Shown here one piece after another: positions 37,370 through 47,931 of a DNA stretch of 60,083 nucleotides. Position numbers and translations under genes: made by a program. The notes beneath the pieces are model-generated. The model made no database searches, was not told where the DNA came from, and saw only the letters and a list, made by a program, of their open reading frames with translations. The DNA is from Vairimorpha apis BRL 01 (taxonomy: Eukaryota > Microsporidia > Nosematidae). The first letter of the stretch is position 1. Each line of letters starts with the position of its first letter. The stretch covers positions 1 to 60,083 of the forward strand of contig KE647090.1 of the NCBI GenBank assembly GCA_000447185.1. Direction: 5' to 3'.

Positions 37370-37930
37370 ATTAATTATTTGTTCATCACGATGTTCTTCT
37401 TTATTTGTATATATTTGAGGATTTTTGTTTTATATCTTTTTTGATTTCACCTCCTTAATAAGATTGTTTTCAATGGTTTTGTATTAACATTTTCTCCAAT
37501 GCATCTCCAAACTCATCCTCTACAGCTTCATACCAGTTGTATCTTCCTATTTATTATACAGAAATAGACTTTAAAATTTTTTTAGAACTAACGATTGTAC
37601 ATATGACTTAAGGTTTTGTTGGATTTAAAGCTCTTTTATATGTCGGTTGTGATATCAATTCACCACACCATTCCATATGGTACTATTTTTTTACATATAT
37701 GTATGAACAAAGTTAATTAGCAAATAGGTCATATTTTCTTTGGTTTTTATTTATGACTAATACAAGTTGTTTCTGATTAATTATTTCAACTTTTACCATA
37801 AAAATTTCTCTCTTTTTTTTATCAATTACCATTATATCATGTTATTATGTCAATTTTTATATCAGTAATTCAATGAATTTCAACCAGGCACTCCGCTTGA
37901 TCATTTTCCACAATATCTTGTTAATAATAT
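37370..37930 (-). mobile_element. Element-like relic H on the minus strand
   Basis: The minus strand gives long coding-like pieces: IDKKKREIFMVKVEIINQKQ (about 37838-37779), SQPTYKRALNPTKP (about 37655-37613) and WYEAVEDEFGDALEKMLIQN (about 37537-37478), broken by a few stops. It differs in orientation and wording from copies A-F. A retroelement or DNA-transposon ORF is likely, but no RT, integrase or DDE signature is visible. Confidence 0.35.
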
Positions 37931-38384
37931 CTTTTATTCTAATTTGTTTTTTAAATCCACAATATTTTATGATATACAGTTTAATAAATTTGATATTTTA
38001 TAAAAAACATAAATTATAGTTTATTTGTTAAAGTAAAAAAATCAAGAAATTTTTTTAAACATATTTTGACACTCTATATTTATTAAAAATAAATATTTAA
38101 AGCAAGAAATAAACATAAAAAAATTTTTAAAATTGGATAAAGATTATTAGAATGATATTTTTATGTATTTTTTGTTAATGTTACTTATTTTATAAAAACA
38201 AAAGTAATTAACTTTTATGAACATGATGAAACAAAAGTTTTTTAATTTAAAAATATTAAATCTTTAAAACTTTTGATAAACTTTAAACACGTAAAGAAAG
38301 TATGTTTTTATTAAGCTATAAATATATTATATATTTTGTTTTTACAAAGTCGCTTTAAGTATTTATAAAATTAATTTATTGTAT

Positions 38385-38640
38385 AGAATCATTTAACATG
38401 AGATGGTATAGTCACTAAATACCACGCAAAATACAGAAAAGCACTAGAAATCTCAGACCGAATCGAAGAATATATCCAAACATTAACTCTTAAGAAAATT
38501 TTAGAGAGTGTGTTGATGGAGTAAAGAAGAGGAGCGACTTAATATTAACGGAGAACGAGAGGAACGAAAACTTACATGCTAAGTGAACTCGTTTGATACG
38601 GAATCGAAAAATAATAGAATAATGAAATTAACCCTCAAAT
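38385..38640 (+). mobile_element. Decayed mobile-element copy C
   Basis: The plus strand reads TWDGIVTKYHAKYRKAL then EYIQTLTLKKILESV and an RRG end. The same layout is found in copy E (IWDGILNRYYSKHRMNL...) and copy D (KAFIQSIILKKILEL...DRRQG). This copy preserves the peptide best, with the fewest stops. I take it as part of a mobile-element ORF; the class is unproven. Confidence 0.5.
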
Positions 38641-39359
38641 AGAAATCTTTTTTTTTGAATCATTTTAAAAAAATACATAAATAAATTTTAGTTTTAAATT
38701 ATGATCTTTAGTAAAAAATTAAAAAGCGATTATATTAAAAAATTTTACAATTTTTTAATATTGATCATTACACCATTAATTATATTTAAAACACTATAAA
38801 TATTAACATTTTTTAATATGTTGTAAAATCTATTATTAATTTAATGAAGAAAGAGTAAAATTTTTTTTTAGTGTTGATAATATGTTTTAATTTATAGTTT
38901 AATCTTAAAAAATAAATGAATTTTTTAAATATAAAACTTTTGTTCTATAAATTTCTAATAATCATTAAATTTAACATAATTAGATTTTTAAAAACTTTAA
39001 AAAATATATGAAAGGTATAACATAATAAATAAAGATTAATTTTATAATTTTTTAAAAATTTATAATATTTTAATAATTAAACTATAGTATTAAGTATAAT
39101 GAACAAGAATAATTATATCATGATAAGAAATAATTTTTTTACTGTAAATACAGTATATCTTTATACTCTTTTAAAAGATATAGTATTGTATAATTTGTAT
39201 TTTATAAATATTAAGATTGAAAAATTTAATTAGATATGAAATTTAACAAATATGACATCAATAATTTAGTAAAGTAAATGAGCAAGAAAAATTTAGATTA
39301 GTTCCAACAAACAAAAAATTATTAATAAATTATAAAAAAATATATATCTATGAAATATG

Positions 39360-40240
39360 TATTATTAAAGACTATTAAATATAGCTAACAAAGGAACCTA
39401 ACCAGTCAAATCTGAAGCAATTTATTGTATTTTTTCAAGATAGTAATATTTTCTATAATGTAAAAGACAATCTTCTCACTGTAAATCTCAAAAAACGATA
39501 TTGTTCGTTTGCTTACAAAATGCCCAATTATGTGTTCTGATTACATGAGAATACAAAATGAGATAATTATATGTATATATTTTCTTTTTGTAAAAAGTAT
39601 TGAATTAAAATATTAATAAAATAAAAATTCTTTGAGTTTTTGATGTTATGTCTAATTACAATATTGAGATACGATTGGATAAAAGAATTCCAAATGACAT
39701 AAAATCTGCCATAATATGTATATAATCCTTGTTATAGACAAGATAAATAAAGATTCTTTGTTGGAAAGATTGGAATCATTAATTTGAATCGTTTGACTGT
39801 TTTGAGATTGAAATTAAGGAAATGTGATCTTTTAAGTAATGAATTTAGACAAATACATAAATCATGGTTAAAAATTATTTTTTATAAAATAACATAAGAT
39901 ATGGGGTATCCAAAGATCACTGAAAGTTTTTTAAGAGCTGGAAATTTAACCTAATCTTAAGGCGTTTATACAATCTATTATACTCAAGAAGATCTTAGAG
40001 TTAATTTTTATAGATCGAAGACAAGGATGTGAATGGAATAAATATAGAGAATAAGATAAGGAAAAAACTGTGGATGAATTAATTAGTAAAATACATTATA
40101 AAAGTATCATTTTCGAGGAGATAAAAATTAAATAACCGAAATAAAAAAATAACAAAATATTTAAGCGATCAGTAGAAAGATGAAATTATATTAATTGTGT
40201 GCCACAAGTTAAAATACTTATGAAGAACAATTTTCCTATT
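39360..40240 (+). mobile_element. Decayed mobile-element copy D
   Basis: Colinear with copy A over several hundred bases. Plus-strand pieces include NEFRQIHKSWLKIIF, ITESFLRAGNLT and KAFIQSIILKKILELIFIDR then RQG, aligning with copies C, E and F. Stops and shifts occur throughout, so it cannot make a full protein. It lies directly downstream (in window coordinates) of copy C and may be the same insertion or a nested one. Confidence 0.5.
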
Positions 40241-40461
40241 TTATATTAAATTGATATTAAAAATTTGATAATGAAAATTATGATGTTTTTAGAGATTTAA
40301 AATAATAAAAATTTACATGATTTATTTAGTACTATCAAATTTTTTACTTTCAATTTTTTACACAACTTCATTATTTATGATATTAAAAATATACAACCTT
40401 TTATAAATGAAATCGTTTCATTATTAATATAATTTGATGTTAATAAATTTTGTATTTTTTA

Positions 40462-41634
40462 CTAATTCAACAATTTTTTATGAAATTTTATTGATTCAGA
40501 ATTATTAGAAAAATTATATTTTTCATTTTGACTCTCTTTAGTAAATATTTCTTTTTCATTTGAGCTTAAAATTTTTCTTGATGTTATTTTATTTATTTCA
40601 TCGTCGTTTTTAAAACTATAAAAATTCCTTGTTTTGACTTGTGGGTTAAAAGACACTTTACTACTATTACTTCGATTTAATTTTTTAGTATTTGGTGCAT
40701 ATCTTTCATTATCAATCCTAAACAATTTAAAATTATCAAATAATGATTTTTGAGATGCAAATTTTCTATTATCTTTATTAGAGTTAGAAATTTCAGAGCT
40801 TTCATAGTTGTTTATATATGATTTTTGAGATGCGAGTTTTCTATTATCTTTATTAGAGTTAAAAATTTCAGAGCTTTCATAGTTGTTTATATATGATTTT
40901 TGAGATGCGAGTTTTCTAATATCTTTATTAGAGTTAGAAATTTCAGAGTTTTCATAGTTGTTTATAAATGATTTTTGCGATGAGAATTTTCTGAAATTAT
41001 TATTACAGTTTGAAATTTCAGAGTTTTCATAGTTGTTTATATATGATTTTTGAGATGCGAGTTTTCTAATATCTTTATTAGAGTTAGAAATTTCAGAGTT
41101 TTCATAGTTGTTTATAAATGATTTTTGCGATGAGAATTTTCTGAAATTATTATTACAGTTTGAAATTTCAGAGTTTTCATAGTTGCTTATAAGTGATTTT
41201 TGCGATGCAAATTTTCTAATATCTTTATTAGAGTTAGAAATTTCAGAGTTTTCATAGTTGCTTATAAATGATTTTTGCGATGCAAATTTTCTAATATCTT
41301 TATTAGAGTTAGAAATTTCAGAGTTTTCATAGTTGTTTATAAATGATTTTTGCGATGCGAATTTTCTAATATCTTTATTAGAGTTTGAAATTTCAGAGTT
41401 TTCATAGTTGCTTATAAATGATTTTTGCGATGAGAAATTTCTAATATCTTTATTAGAGTTAGAAATTTCAGAGTTTTCATAGTTGTTTATAAATGATTTT
41501 TGATATGCGAATTTTCTGAAATTATTATTACAGTTTGAAATTTCAGAGTTTTCACTTATAAAGTTATTATTATAATGTTGATACATATTATAATTAGCAG
41601 TTAGACAAAAAGAAATATATAATAATAGATTCAT
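40462..41634 (-). CDS. Predicted secreted protein with eleven 25-residue tandem repeats
   Basis: An intact 390-residue ORF. Residues 1-13 form a signal peptide (MNLLLYISFCLTA). Residues 28-302 are eleven uninterrupted 25-residue units of the pattern ENSEISNSNKDIRKFASQKS then FINNY, followed by an 88-residue Ser/Asn/Lys-rich tail. Two unit flavours occur: one with NSNKDI and one with NCNNNF, the latter carrying a Cys. Units 6-7 and 8-9 are identical pairs, showing recent duplication of a two-unit block. The start context AACCTTATG has CC, as in the other secreted-protein genes. Function unknown; spore-wall, polar-tube-associated or host-exposed proteins of microsporidia are often repetitive like this. 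Confidence 0.85.
   Translation of the reverse strand: MNLLLYISFCLTANYNMYQHYNNNFISENSEISNCNNNFRKFAYQKSFINNYENSEISNSNKDIRNFSSQKSFISNYENSEISNSNKDIRKFASQKSFINNYENSEISNSNKDIRKFASQKSFISNYENSEISNSNKDIRKFASQKSLISNYENSEISNCNNNFRKFSSQKSFINNYENSEISNSNKDIRKLASQKSYINNYENSEISNCNNNFRKFSSQKSFINNYENSEISNSNKDIRKLASQKSYINNYESSEIFNSNKDNRKLASQKSYINNYESSEISNSNKDNRKFASQKSLFDNFKLFRIDNERYAPNTKKLNRSNSSKVSFNPQVKTRNFYSFKNDDEINKITSRKILSSNEKEIFTKESQNEKYNFSNNSESIKFHKKLLN
40729..41553 (-). repeat. 75-base tandem repeat array, eleven units, within a coding region
   Basis: Eleven in-frame 75-base units encode the repeats of the secreted protein. No indels are seen between units, in contrast to the frameshifts common elsewhere in the window, so the frame is either under selection or the array is recent. 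Confidence 0.9.
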
Positions 41635-41801
41635 AAGGTTGTTTTTTTCACTTTTTATATTTAAAAAATCAATGTTTATATTAATTTTTTTAATGTATCA
41701 TTCAATCATTCGAAATTTTTTTTAAATTGCATATATATTACTATATCTATATTAAGAATAAATGAATACGTGTTAAATTATATAATTTAATATATTTAAT
41801 A

Positions 41802-41821
41802 NNNNNNNNNNNNNNNNNNNN
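41802..41821. other. Assembly gap (20 N)
   Basis: Twenty unknown bases of probably arbitrary length. The sequence on the right opens inside a coding frame, so the gap hides the start of the following gene and possibly more. Confidence 1.
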
Positions 41822-41823
41822 AA

Positions 41824-42621
41824 TTGTCAAAAATAAGTATTTCTACGATCTCACATAAAGTAAATTGTTCAACTGATTTATCTTATCAAGAATTTAAAAA
41901 TTATGTATTATCATTTGGACCATGTACATTAGTACCTAAAGAAAATAAAACATGTGAAATATATTTTACAAATATTGAAGATGCTAATGTTTGTGCAATT
42001 AGTTCTACAAAAAATATTAAATTTACTAAATCTTCTATTGAATTATCAAAAAATCAACTACTTGAAAAAATTAAAAATTTTGATGGAATTTTAAATAAAA
42101 ACTTACCATTGGATTACGATACGATTTTAATAGGACCGTTAGATATAGAGTTAAATGAATTTTCGCACATTATAAACAAAATTTCACCACTTTTTGGTAT
42201 CGTAAAAATTGGAAAATATTTTAAAATACTTTTTCTAGATTCAAAAATTACAAAAAGATTTGTAAATATAATTTCTAATGTAAAGATTGATTCCAAAAGC
42301 AATTTTATGGTTAAATATGCTATATATAAATTGTAAGATAAACTTTTATCCACCGTTCGTTAAAGTTCCCTTTATAAGTTTTATTTTAAATTCTAGAATA
42401 GTTTTTTATTAAATTCAAAATATACTGAAAATGAAATATATAATTTATGCAAAAATAATATTTTAGCGATATTGTTTAAGCAAGATAAAACTATCATCGA
42501 ATGTGAAAATATTGAAGATGGTATAAATGTACATAATTTTTTTGGTGGAATGATTTATAAAGAAAAAATTATTATAAGTGGATTTTATCCTGAATTTAAT
42601 TACATTATTGGTGATTATTAA
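41824..42621 (+). CDS. Probable RNA-binding protein with RRM-like domains; 5' end in gap, frameshifts
   Basis: The frame opens right after the gap with a Leu codon, so the N-terminus is missing. Residues 1-70 look like an RRM (beta-alpha-beta-beta-alpha-beta: ISISTISHKV, YQEFKNYVLSFGPC, KTCEIYFTNIEDANVCAI, TKSSIELS). A second such unit may start at TILIGPLDIELNEFSHII. The frame closes at 42336, yet coding-like sequence continues in other registers (KINFYPPFVKVPFISFIL, then ENEIYNLCKNNILAILF to the stop at 42619-42621). I therefore read one gene with two or more shifts. The RRM call rests on pattern only, and the role (splicing, mRNA handling) is unknown. Confidence 0.45.
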
Positions 42622-43019
42622 AATTTTTATTATTATACATTATATTCATCTTTTATTTTAATAAATTTTTAATATTTTCAATATTTTATTTTCATATGTT
42701 GTCATTTATTTTGAAAATTTTATAATATTTTACATATATAGATTTTTAAAAAAACCTTTAAGTTATGTAAAAAAATATTTATAATACAAAACATTTTATG
42801 TTTTTAACATTAAATATATTTTTTTTAAAAGTAAATATATTTTATTTATAAAAGATAATTTCATTTTTATAAATAATTAATATCTTTCTAATTTTAAAAT
42901 ACTTTTAATAAATAAATTTTATATTTTTAAATACTGTTTTAGTAATTTTATTTTAAAAATTTCAATATTTTAAAAATATTGAGTAAAAAATTCTTGAATT
43001 AATTATTTTATCCCTAAAA
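42622..43019. other. AT-rich spacer
   Basis: Nothing supportable apart from the CCC start motif of the BIR gene at 43012-43014. Confidence 0.55.
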
Positions 43020-43636
43020 ATGCTTTCATATGAAGAAAGATTAAAAACATTTACAGATAAAAACTGGCCGAATTCTGAATATAAATGTACATCAAAATTA
43101 ATGGCATTATGTGGTTTTGTATGTGAAAGTACAAAAAAAATACTTGTTGCGAAATGTATTTATTGTGAAAAAATTTTAGAAGGATGGGAAAAATCTGATA
43201 TTCCAATAATTGAACATTATAATCACAAAAAAAAATGTGTTTTGTTCAATCCTCGTTTTTTCAAAAATAGACTTTTATTTTTGATAGTAATGATGATAAA
43301 AGTTTGCCTAAAAATAATTTTATAAGATATGATATAATAAAAAATCGGCCATTTATATTTTGTTATAAATGCGGTTCTACCACTAAACACACATGTAAAG
43401 ATATAAAGTTTAAGATTGATTTTATTGATTCAAATATTTTCTTTTTTAAGTTGATATCTGGAAAATTTTTAGATATGATTGATTTACATATAACAACAAA
43501 TTTAAAAGTACCTGTTAAAATTAAAAATATTTTTGAAGGTATATTAGAAAAAGTTGATCCTTTTTGCAGTTTAAATGAATTTTTAATTAAATATGAACAT
43601 GAAATTTTAGATAATTTAGAAATACATTTGTTTTAA
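43020..43636 (+). CDS. BIR-domain protein (survivin/Bir1 type), one frameshift
   Basis: BIR proteins of this type, as in yeast Bir1 and survivin, serve the chromosomal passenger complex in mitosis. The N-terminal BIR domain is clear: ERLKTFTDKNWP (6-17), LMALCGFVCES, and the zinc ligands Cys46, Cys49, His66 and Cys73 in the spacing C-x2-C-x16-H-x6-C, with EGWEKSDIPIIEH between. ATG 43020 follows CCC at 43012-43014. The frame breaks near 43265-43290 (missing base in the T-rich stretch) and goes on as DDKSLPKNNFIRYDIIKN with a further CYKCGSTTKHTC cluster, to the stop at 43634-43636. That second Cys/His cluster may be the start of a degenerate second zinc module. Total about 205 residues. Confidence 0.82.
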
Positions 43637-44574
43637 TTTTTTAATCAAGAGTATTTTTTTATCAAATTAAGAGAAATATAAATATGTAGTTTTAAAAAAT
43701 ATTAAAATATAAAAATATAAAAGTGTATTTTTAAATGTTGTAAAAGTTTTTGTATAATTTTTATTATGAAATAAATTATTTGAATTTATCCATAATTGAA
43801 AAAAGAATTATTGTTAAACTAGATTTTAATTTTAACAAAGTTTTATAGTTTTTATAAAAATATGTATCATTATTTTAATATTTAAAAATAATTTAAATAA
43901 GGTTCTTGCAGCTTAATGTAAATATATTTATAATTAAATAATGACTTATTATTCATTATGTTAATGGTATGTTTTTAATTTTAAAACATAAAAATTTAAT
44001 TTAATAAATGAATATAATTTTATAAATCTTTTTTTTTAACTTACAAAATTTATATATAATTTTAATGACAGAACTTGTTTTTTAAAAATATTTAAAATAT
44101 TTTTATATCCAACTTAAACTGTTAGAATGTTGGTTTAAAAACCATGTAATAAATATTTTAAATATTATTGTATTTTTATTTATGATGTAAAAAAGCAACA
44201 ACACTTATTTTTTTTAAATAATCATTGTAAATTATTATTTTAGATTTATATCACCAAAATATTTTATATAATCTTTATATTTTTATTTATATTTTTTTGT
44301 AATATAAATTTTCTTTATTTTTAAAAAATTTACAAAAATTAACTATAAATATCACTAATTTATTTTTTATAATTTTTGTTACCAATAATAATGCTTTTCT
44401 TTTTTATTTAAAAATAAAAGTTTAAAAAATATTTAAAAAATCTACATAAAAAACATTTATGCTAAATCATGATTTTTTATTCTACAAAAACATTTAAATG
44501 AATTTGTTAAATAAATAGTCATATTAACGAAAAGATAATTAAAGTAATAGAGGTTTTTTTAAAAAATTAATATT
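43637..44574. other. AT-rich intergenic region
   Basis: Nothing supportable. Confidence 0.5.
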
Positions 44575-45234
44575 TTAATTGGCTTGTATATTATATTTTC
44601 TAAAATACTCTTCTCTTTCTCGTTGATTTCTTAATTTTTTTTCTTCATGAGCAGCTTTACTTTTTTCAATTTTTTCTTTCTTAGCTAAATGAATATGACT
44701 AGTAGGTTTAATCTTAGGTATTTTAAAATTTTCAATACCTTCACCCATCTGTTTAAAACAATTAGTAACAAATTTTTTTACATCTTCATTTTCAGGAACG
44801 TTAAACATTTTTATTAATTTTTCTTCTCTTTTAGGAAGATGAGTTCTCGGTTTAATAATATTAGTAACTCCATCTAAATCTTGATTGCCAACCTTAATAA
44901 TAATTAAAGATAACACATTAATCTCTTCTGATACAATGGCACCTCTTACACTTTTTCTCTTCCTTACACCACGTCTTCTACATCTATAACCAGTATCTCC
45001 TTTTTTTAATAATGGTCTAACTCTGTTAGGTGTTAAATATTTTTTTGACATTGGAAATCCTTGACGATCATCTCCGCCAGTTATTTCAAAAACATATCCG
45101 TTAAACTTTGAGTCAATCAATTCACCATTAATTTGATCTCCAATTTTACGACCATACAATTTAAGTTCAGACTTGTGATCAATTTCATACATTTTTTGTG
45201 TTCCATTTACTGGACTAGCAATATTAAGCTTCAT
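44575..45234 (-). CDS. RPS6: 40S ribosomal protein eS6 (RPS6)
   Basis: A structural protein of the small ribosomal subunit. The intact 219-residue ORF matches eS6 from its first residue: [68 protein letters not shown] then [12 protein letters not shown], and [13 protein letters not shown]. It ends [13 protein letters not shown], about 30 residues short of the animal protein, and lacks the C-terminal Arg/Ser cluster that S6 kinases phosphorylate in animals. CCCC lies two bases before the ATG (plus-strand 45237-45240), as expected of a highly expressed gene. Confidence 0.97.
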   Translation of the reverse strand: MKLNIASPVNGTQKMYEIDHKSELKLYGRKIGDQINGELIDSKFNGYVFEITGGDDRQGFPMSKKYLTPNRVRPLLKKGDTGYRCRRRGVRKRKSVRGAIVSEEINVLSLIIIKVGNQDLDGVTNIIKPRTHLPKREEKLIKMFNVPENEDVKKFVTNCFKQMGEGIENFKIPKIKPTSHIHLAKKEKIEKSKAAHEEKKLRNQREREEYFRKYNIQAN

Positions 45235-45659
45235 AAGGGGTATATAAAAAAATAATTTTTTGAAAATTAGCTTATTTATAAAATTTTTTTTAAGACTATA
45301 TATTTAAAATGTAAAAATACAGTATTTAGTAATGAAAAATAATAAACATACAAAAAAACTATGTTTTTGTGGATATAAATAAGATAATTTTATATACGTC
45401 CAAAAAATCTTGTTTAAAATTATCAAATTTTAAAATAAAAATACTTTTATAACTTTATATTCTATTTTTTCTTAGTATTACAAAATTTATAAATAAAATT
45501 ATACATAATAAAAAGCATCAAAATGATTGTTGTATAAAAATAAAAACATATGTTGTTATAAAAAATAACTTTTTAATTTTTTATTTGTATTATAAGTATA
45601 TAAAATTGATTTATAATGTGTAATATTTTTTACTTGTACAGTTTAAAATATAATTTTAT
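45235..45659. other. AT-rich spacer
   Basis: Holds the eS6 start motif at 45237-45240; otherwise nothing supportable. Confidence 0.55.
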
Positions 45660-46598
45660 CTAATCAATATTTGTCCATTCAGGTAATCTTGATTCATACC
45701 AAATATCATTAAATTTATATTTCCAAGCATGTAAACAAATAAATTTTTTTTGTACATCAAAACTTCTATTATTTTCACCTTTACAATATTTTAAAACACA
45801 ATTCATTTTATGTTTTTCTTCTTCTTTATCCCATTTTTCAGTACAATTACTTATATATTCTTTATTTTCAATTTCATAGTCTCCATAAATTAAATCATTA
45901 ATAATTGGAAAACCAAGTGCTTGTAAATGAATTCTTATTTGGTGTGTTCTACCTGTAATCGGTCTACATTCTACTAAACTGTATTTCGAATTAAATTTAA
46001 TTAACTTAAATTTTGTTAAACAATCTTTACCTTTTTCATCAACAAATCTTCTACGTCCTTCTTGACAAAAAATTTTATAATCACATTCAATACTATTAGG
46101 AAATTTACCATTAACTTTTGCTATATATATTTTTTCAGTATCGTTGATTTTCATCATACTATTTTTTAAATTTTTATATGTAATTATCAGTATACCGGAT
46201 ACTGGCATATCAAGTCTATTAACACAAGCAACTTTCATATCACCAAACAATTTTTTAGTAATTGAATATTGAATATAAGCACCTGTTGGATGACAAGGCA
46301 CGCCCGAAGGTTTATTAACTACAATATATTCGTCTTCTTTCTTAATTATTTCTATATCTGGAACTTTAGGTTCATGTATGTGTATAGTATGTTTGATATA
46401 GTCCACTAATTTTAATCTATAATTTAGCGAAACAATTTTATCATTAACAGTTACGACACCATTTAAAATTGCTTCAATAAAATATTCTCGAGGTCTAGTT
46501 TGAAATTCATAAGATAAAACATCTATTAATGGTTTATTTTTCCATCTTTCTTTTACATTTGCCTTGAATGTGTGAAAATAAACCAATGAATTTGACAT
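45660..46598 (-). CDS. RluA-family RNA pseudouridine synthase (Rib2/Pus9 type)
   Basis: It isomerises uridine to pseudouridine in RNA; the closest eukaryotic relatives (Rib2/Pus8, Pus9) act on U32 of tRNAs. The intact 312-residue protein has an S4-like RNA-binding region at about 20-70 ([18 protein letters not shown]), then [12 protein letters not shown] (95-106), the catalytic motif [11 protein letters not shown] (126-136, Asp130) and the C-terminal [18 protein letters not shown] followed by [11 protein letters not shown]. Loss of the HRLD His (here NRLD) is typical of the Rib2/Pus9 branch to my knowledge, but I cannot confirm the subgroup. CCC at plus-strand 46607-46609 supports the start. 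Confidence 0.9.
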   Translation of the reverse strand: MSNSLVYFHTFKANVKERWKNKPLIDVLSYEFQTRPREYFIEAILNGVVTVNDKIVSLNYRLKLVDYIKHTIHIHEPKVPDIEIIKKEDEYIVVNKPSGVPCHPTGAYIQYSITKKLFGDMKVACVNRLDMPVSGILIITYKNLKNSMMKINDTEKIYIAKVNGKFPNSIECDYKIFCQEGRRRFVDEKGKDCLTKFKLIKFNSKYSLVECRPITGRTHQIRIHLQALGFPIINDLIYGDYEIENKEYISNCTEKWDKEEEKHKMNCVLKYCKGENNRSFDVQKKFICLHAWKYKFNDIWYESRLPEWTNID

Positions 46599-47931
46599 TC
46601 TAAAAAGGGTTTTATGTAATTATGAAATTTTTGGATTTAAAATTTTAAAAATTTAATTATATATTAATTTTCTAAAACTATGGTTGATGAATAATGTAAA
46701 AGATGATGATTCATAGTGTATTTTGAATTACATAAAATTTTAAACGATATTTTATCAATAAATTTTTATTTTTAGTAAAATATATACGTTCAAAAATTAT
46801 TATAATTTTAATATATTGTTTTATTGATATAATTTTACTAAAAATAAAAATTTATTGATAAAATTATTAACTTTTACATTCTTAGATTTTGACGTTGCTT
46901 TAATTTAAAATTTCAATATAACGAATTTTTAAATAAACAAAATTTGAAAAATTTTTTATTAAAATTATAAATATAATTTTATATATACTTTTTATATTTT
47001 TGGTAAATATTTAGATTTTTAGTAAAAATAGAAAAAAATTAAATGAACATGTTTTTTTTATTTAAATCTTTGAATTTCATTTAGTTGACTTTAAATCATA
47101 TAAATTAAAAAATAAGTAGGTTTTTCATAATTTAAATTAAATTTTGAATTGTAATTTGAATATATAAAATTTTACATAAATTTTTATACGATTTATTTTT
47201 ATAGAATAAACATTATTAAATTATATACATAATAACCTCTAATTCTAATTTTATTTATTTTAAAAAAATCTTTAAATTAAAATACTTTACAAATATTAAT
47301 AGTATTTTGAATATAGATAAAAAAACATTGTAAATTGAAAAAATCTAAAAAATTATTTAATTATAAATTTAAATTTTTTCAAATTTAAAATTTATACAAT
47401 AAAAAATAAAAGTATAATGAATTATATTAATAAAATTTTAAAAATTTAACTTGTTATAGATAAAGAAAATATATTAATAAATTACATATTTTTAATTTTC
47501 GCGTTCTAATAAATAAAAAAATTTGTTCTTAATTTACACAAAAATTTAAAAATATTTTTTTTTTTCAAAAAACTAAAATTGAGTATTAAAATTTACGATT
47601 ATTATTCAATATTATTTTGATATAATAAATATTTTAATACATTTAATTTAATTTTAAACTATAAACTAAAATTAAAAAAATGAAAATTCAAATGTTATTC
47701 ATTAAAAAAACTTTGAAAAATGATTTCTAAGCATGAATATTTAATATGATAGATAAAAAATTACATTTTTAAATAATTTTTTTGTAAAACTTAAAAAAAA
47801 TAATTCTAAAATTTTACTAATTTAATTTTAAAATATTTTGTACAATTTTTTAAAAAATTTAAATAAGTAATATTATTAAAATTCATACGTAATTTTAATT
47901 TTAAAGAATAAATAAAAATAATCAACCCCTA
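46599..47931. other. Intergenic region with a long perfect inverted repeat
   Basis: Between two divergently transcribed genes (pseudouridine synthase left, GWT1 right). It contains a 33-base perfect inverted repeat near its left end, listed separately. The rest is plain AT-rich DNA. Confidence 0.6.
46749..46864. repeat. 33-base perfect inverted repeat with 50-base spacer
   Basis: The left arm (46749-46781, beginning ATTTTATCAATAAATTTTTA) is exactly complementary to the right arm (46832-46864). The 50-base spacer is AT-rich without an ORF. A perfect 33-base match is far beyond the short palindromes that AT-rich DNA gives. It could be a foldback/MITE-like element, a recent inverted duplication, or a cruciform-forming regulatory site ahead of the pseudouridine synthase gene, 151 bases away. 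Confidence 0.9.

Larger units (their letters stand above)
35675..40461. other. Intergenic region rich in mobile-element debris
   Basis: Several less AT-biased patches (36360-36560, 37370-37930, 38385-38640, 39360-40240) contain broken coding-like sequence and are listed separately. Between them the DNA is plain AT-rich. I see no intact gene. Confidence 0.55.
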
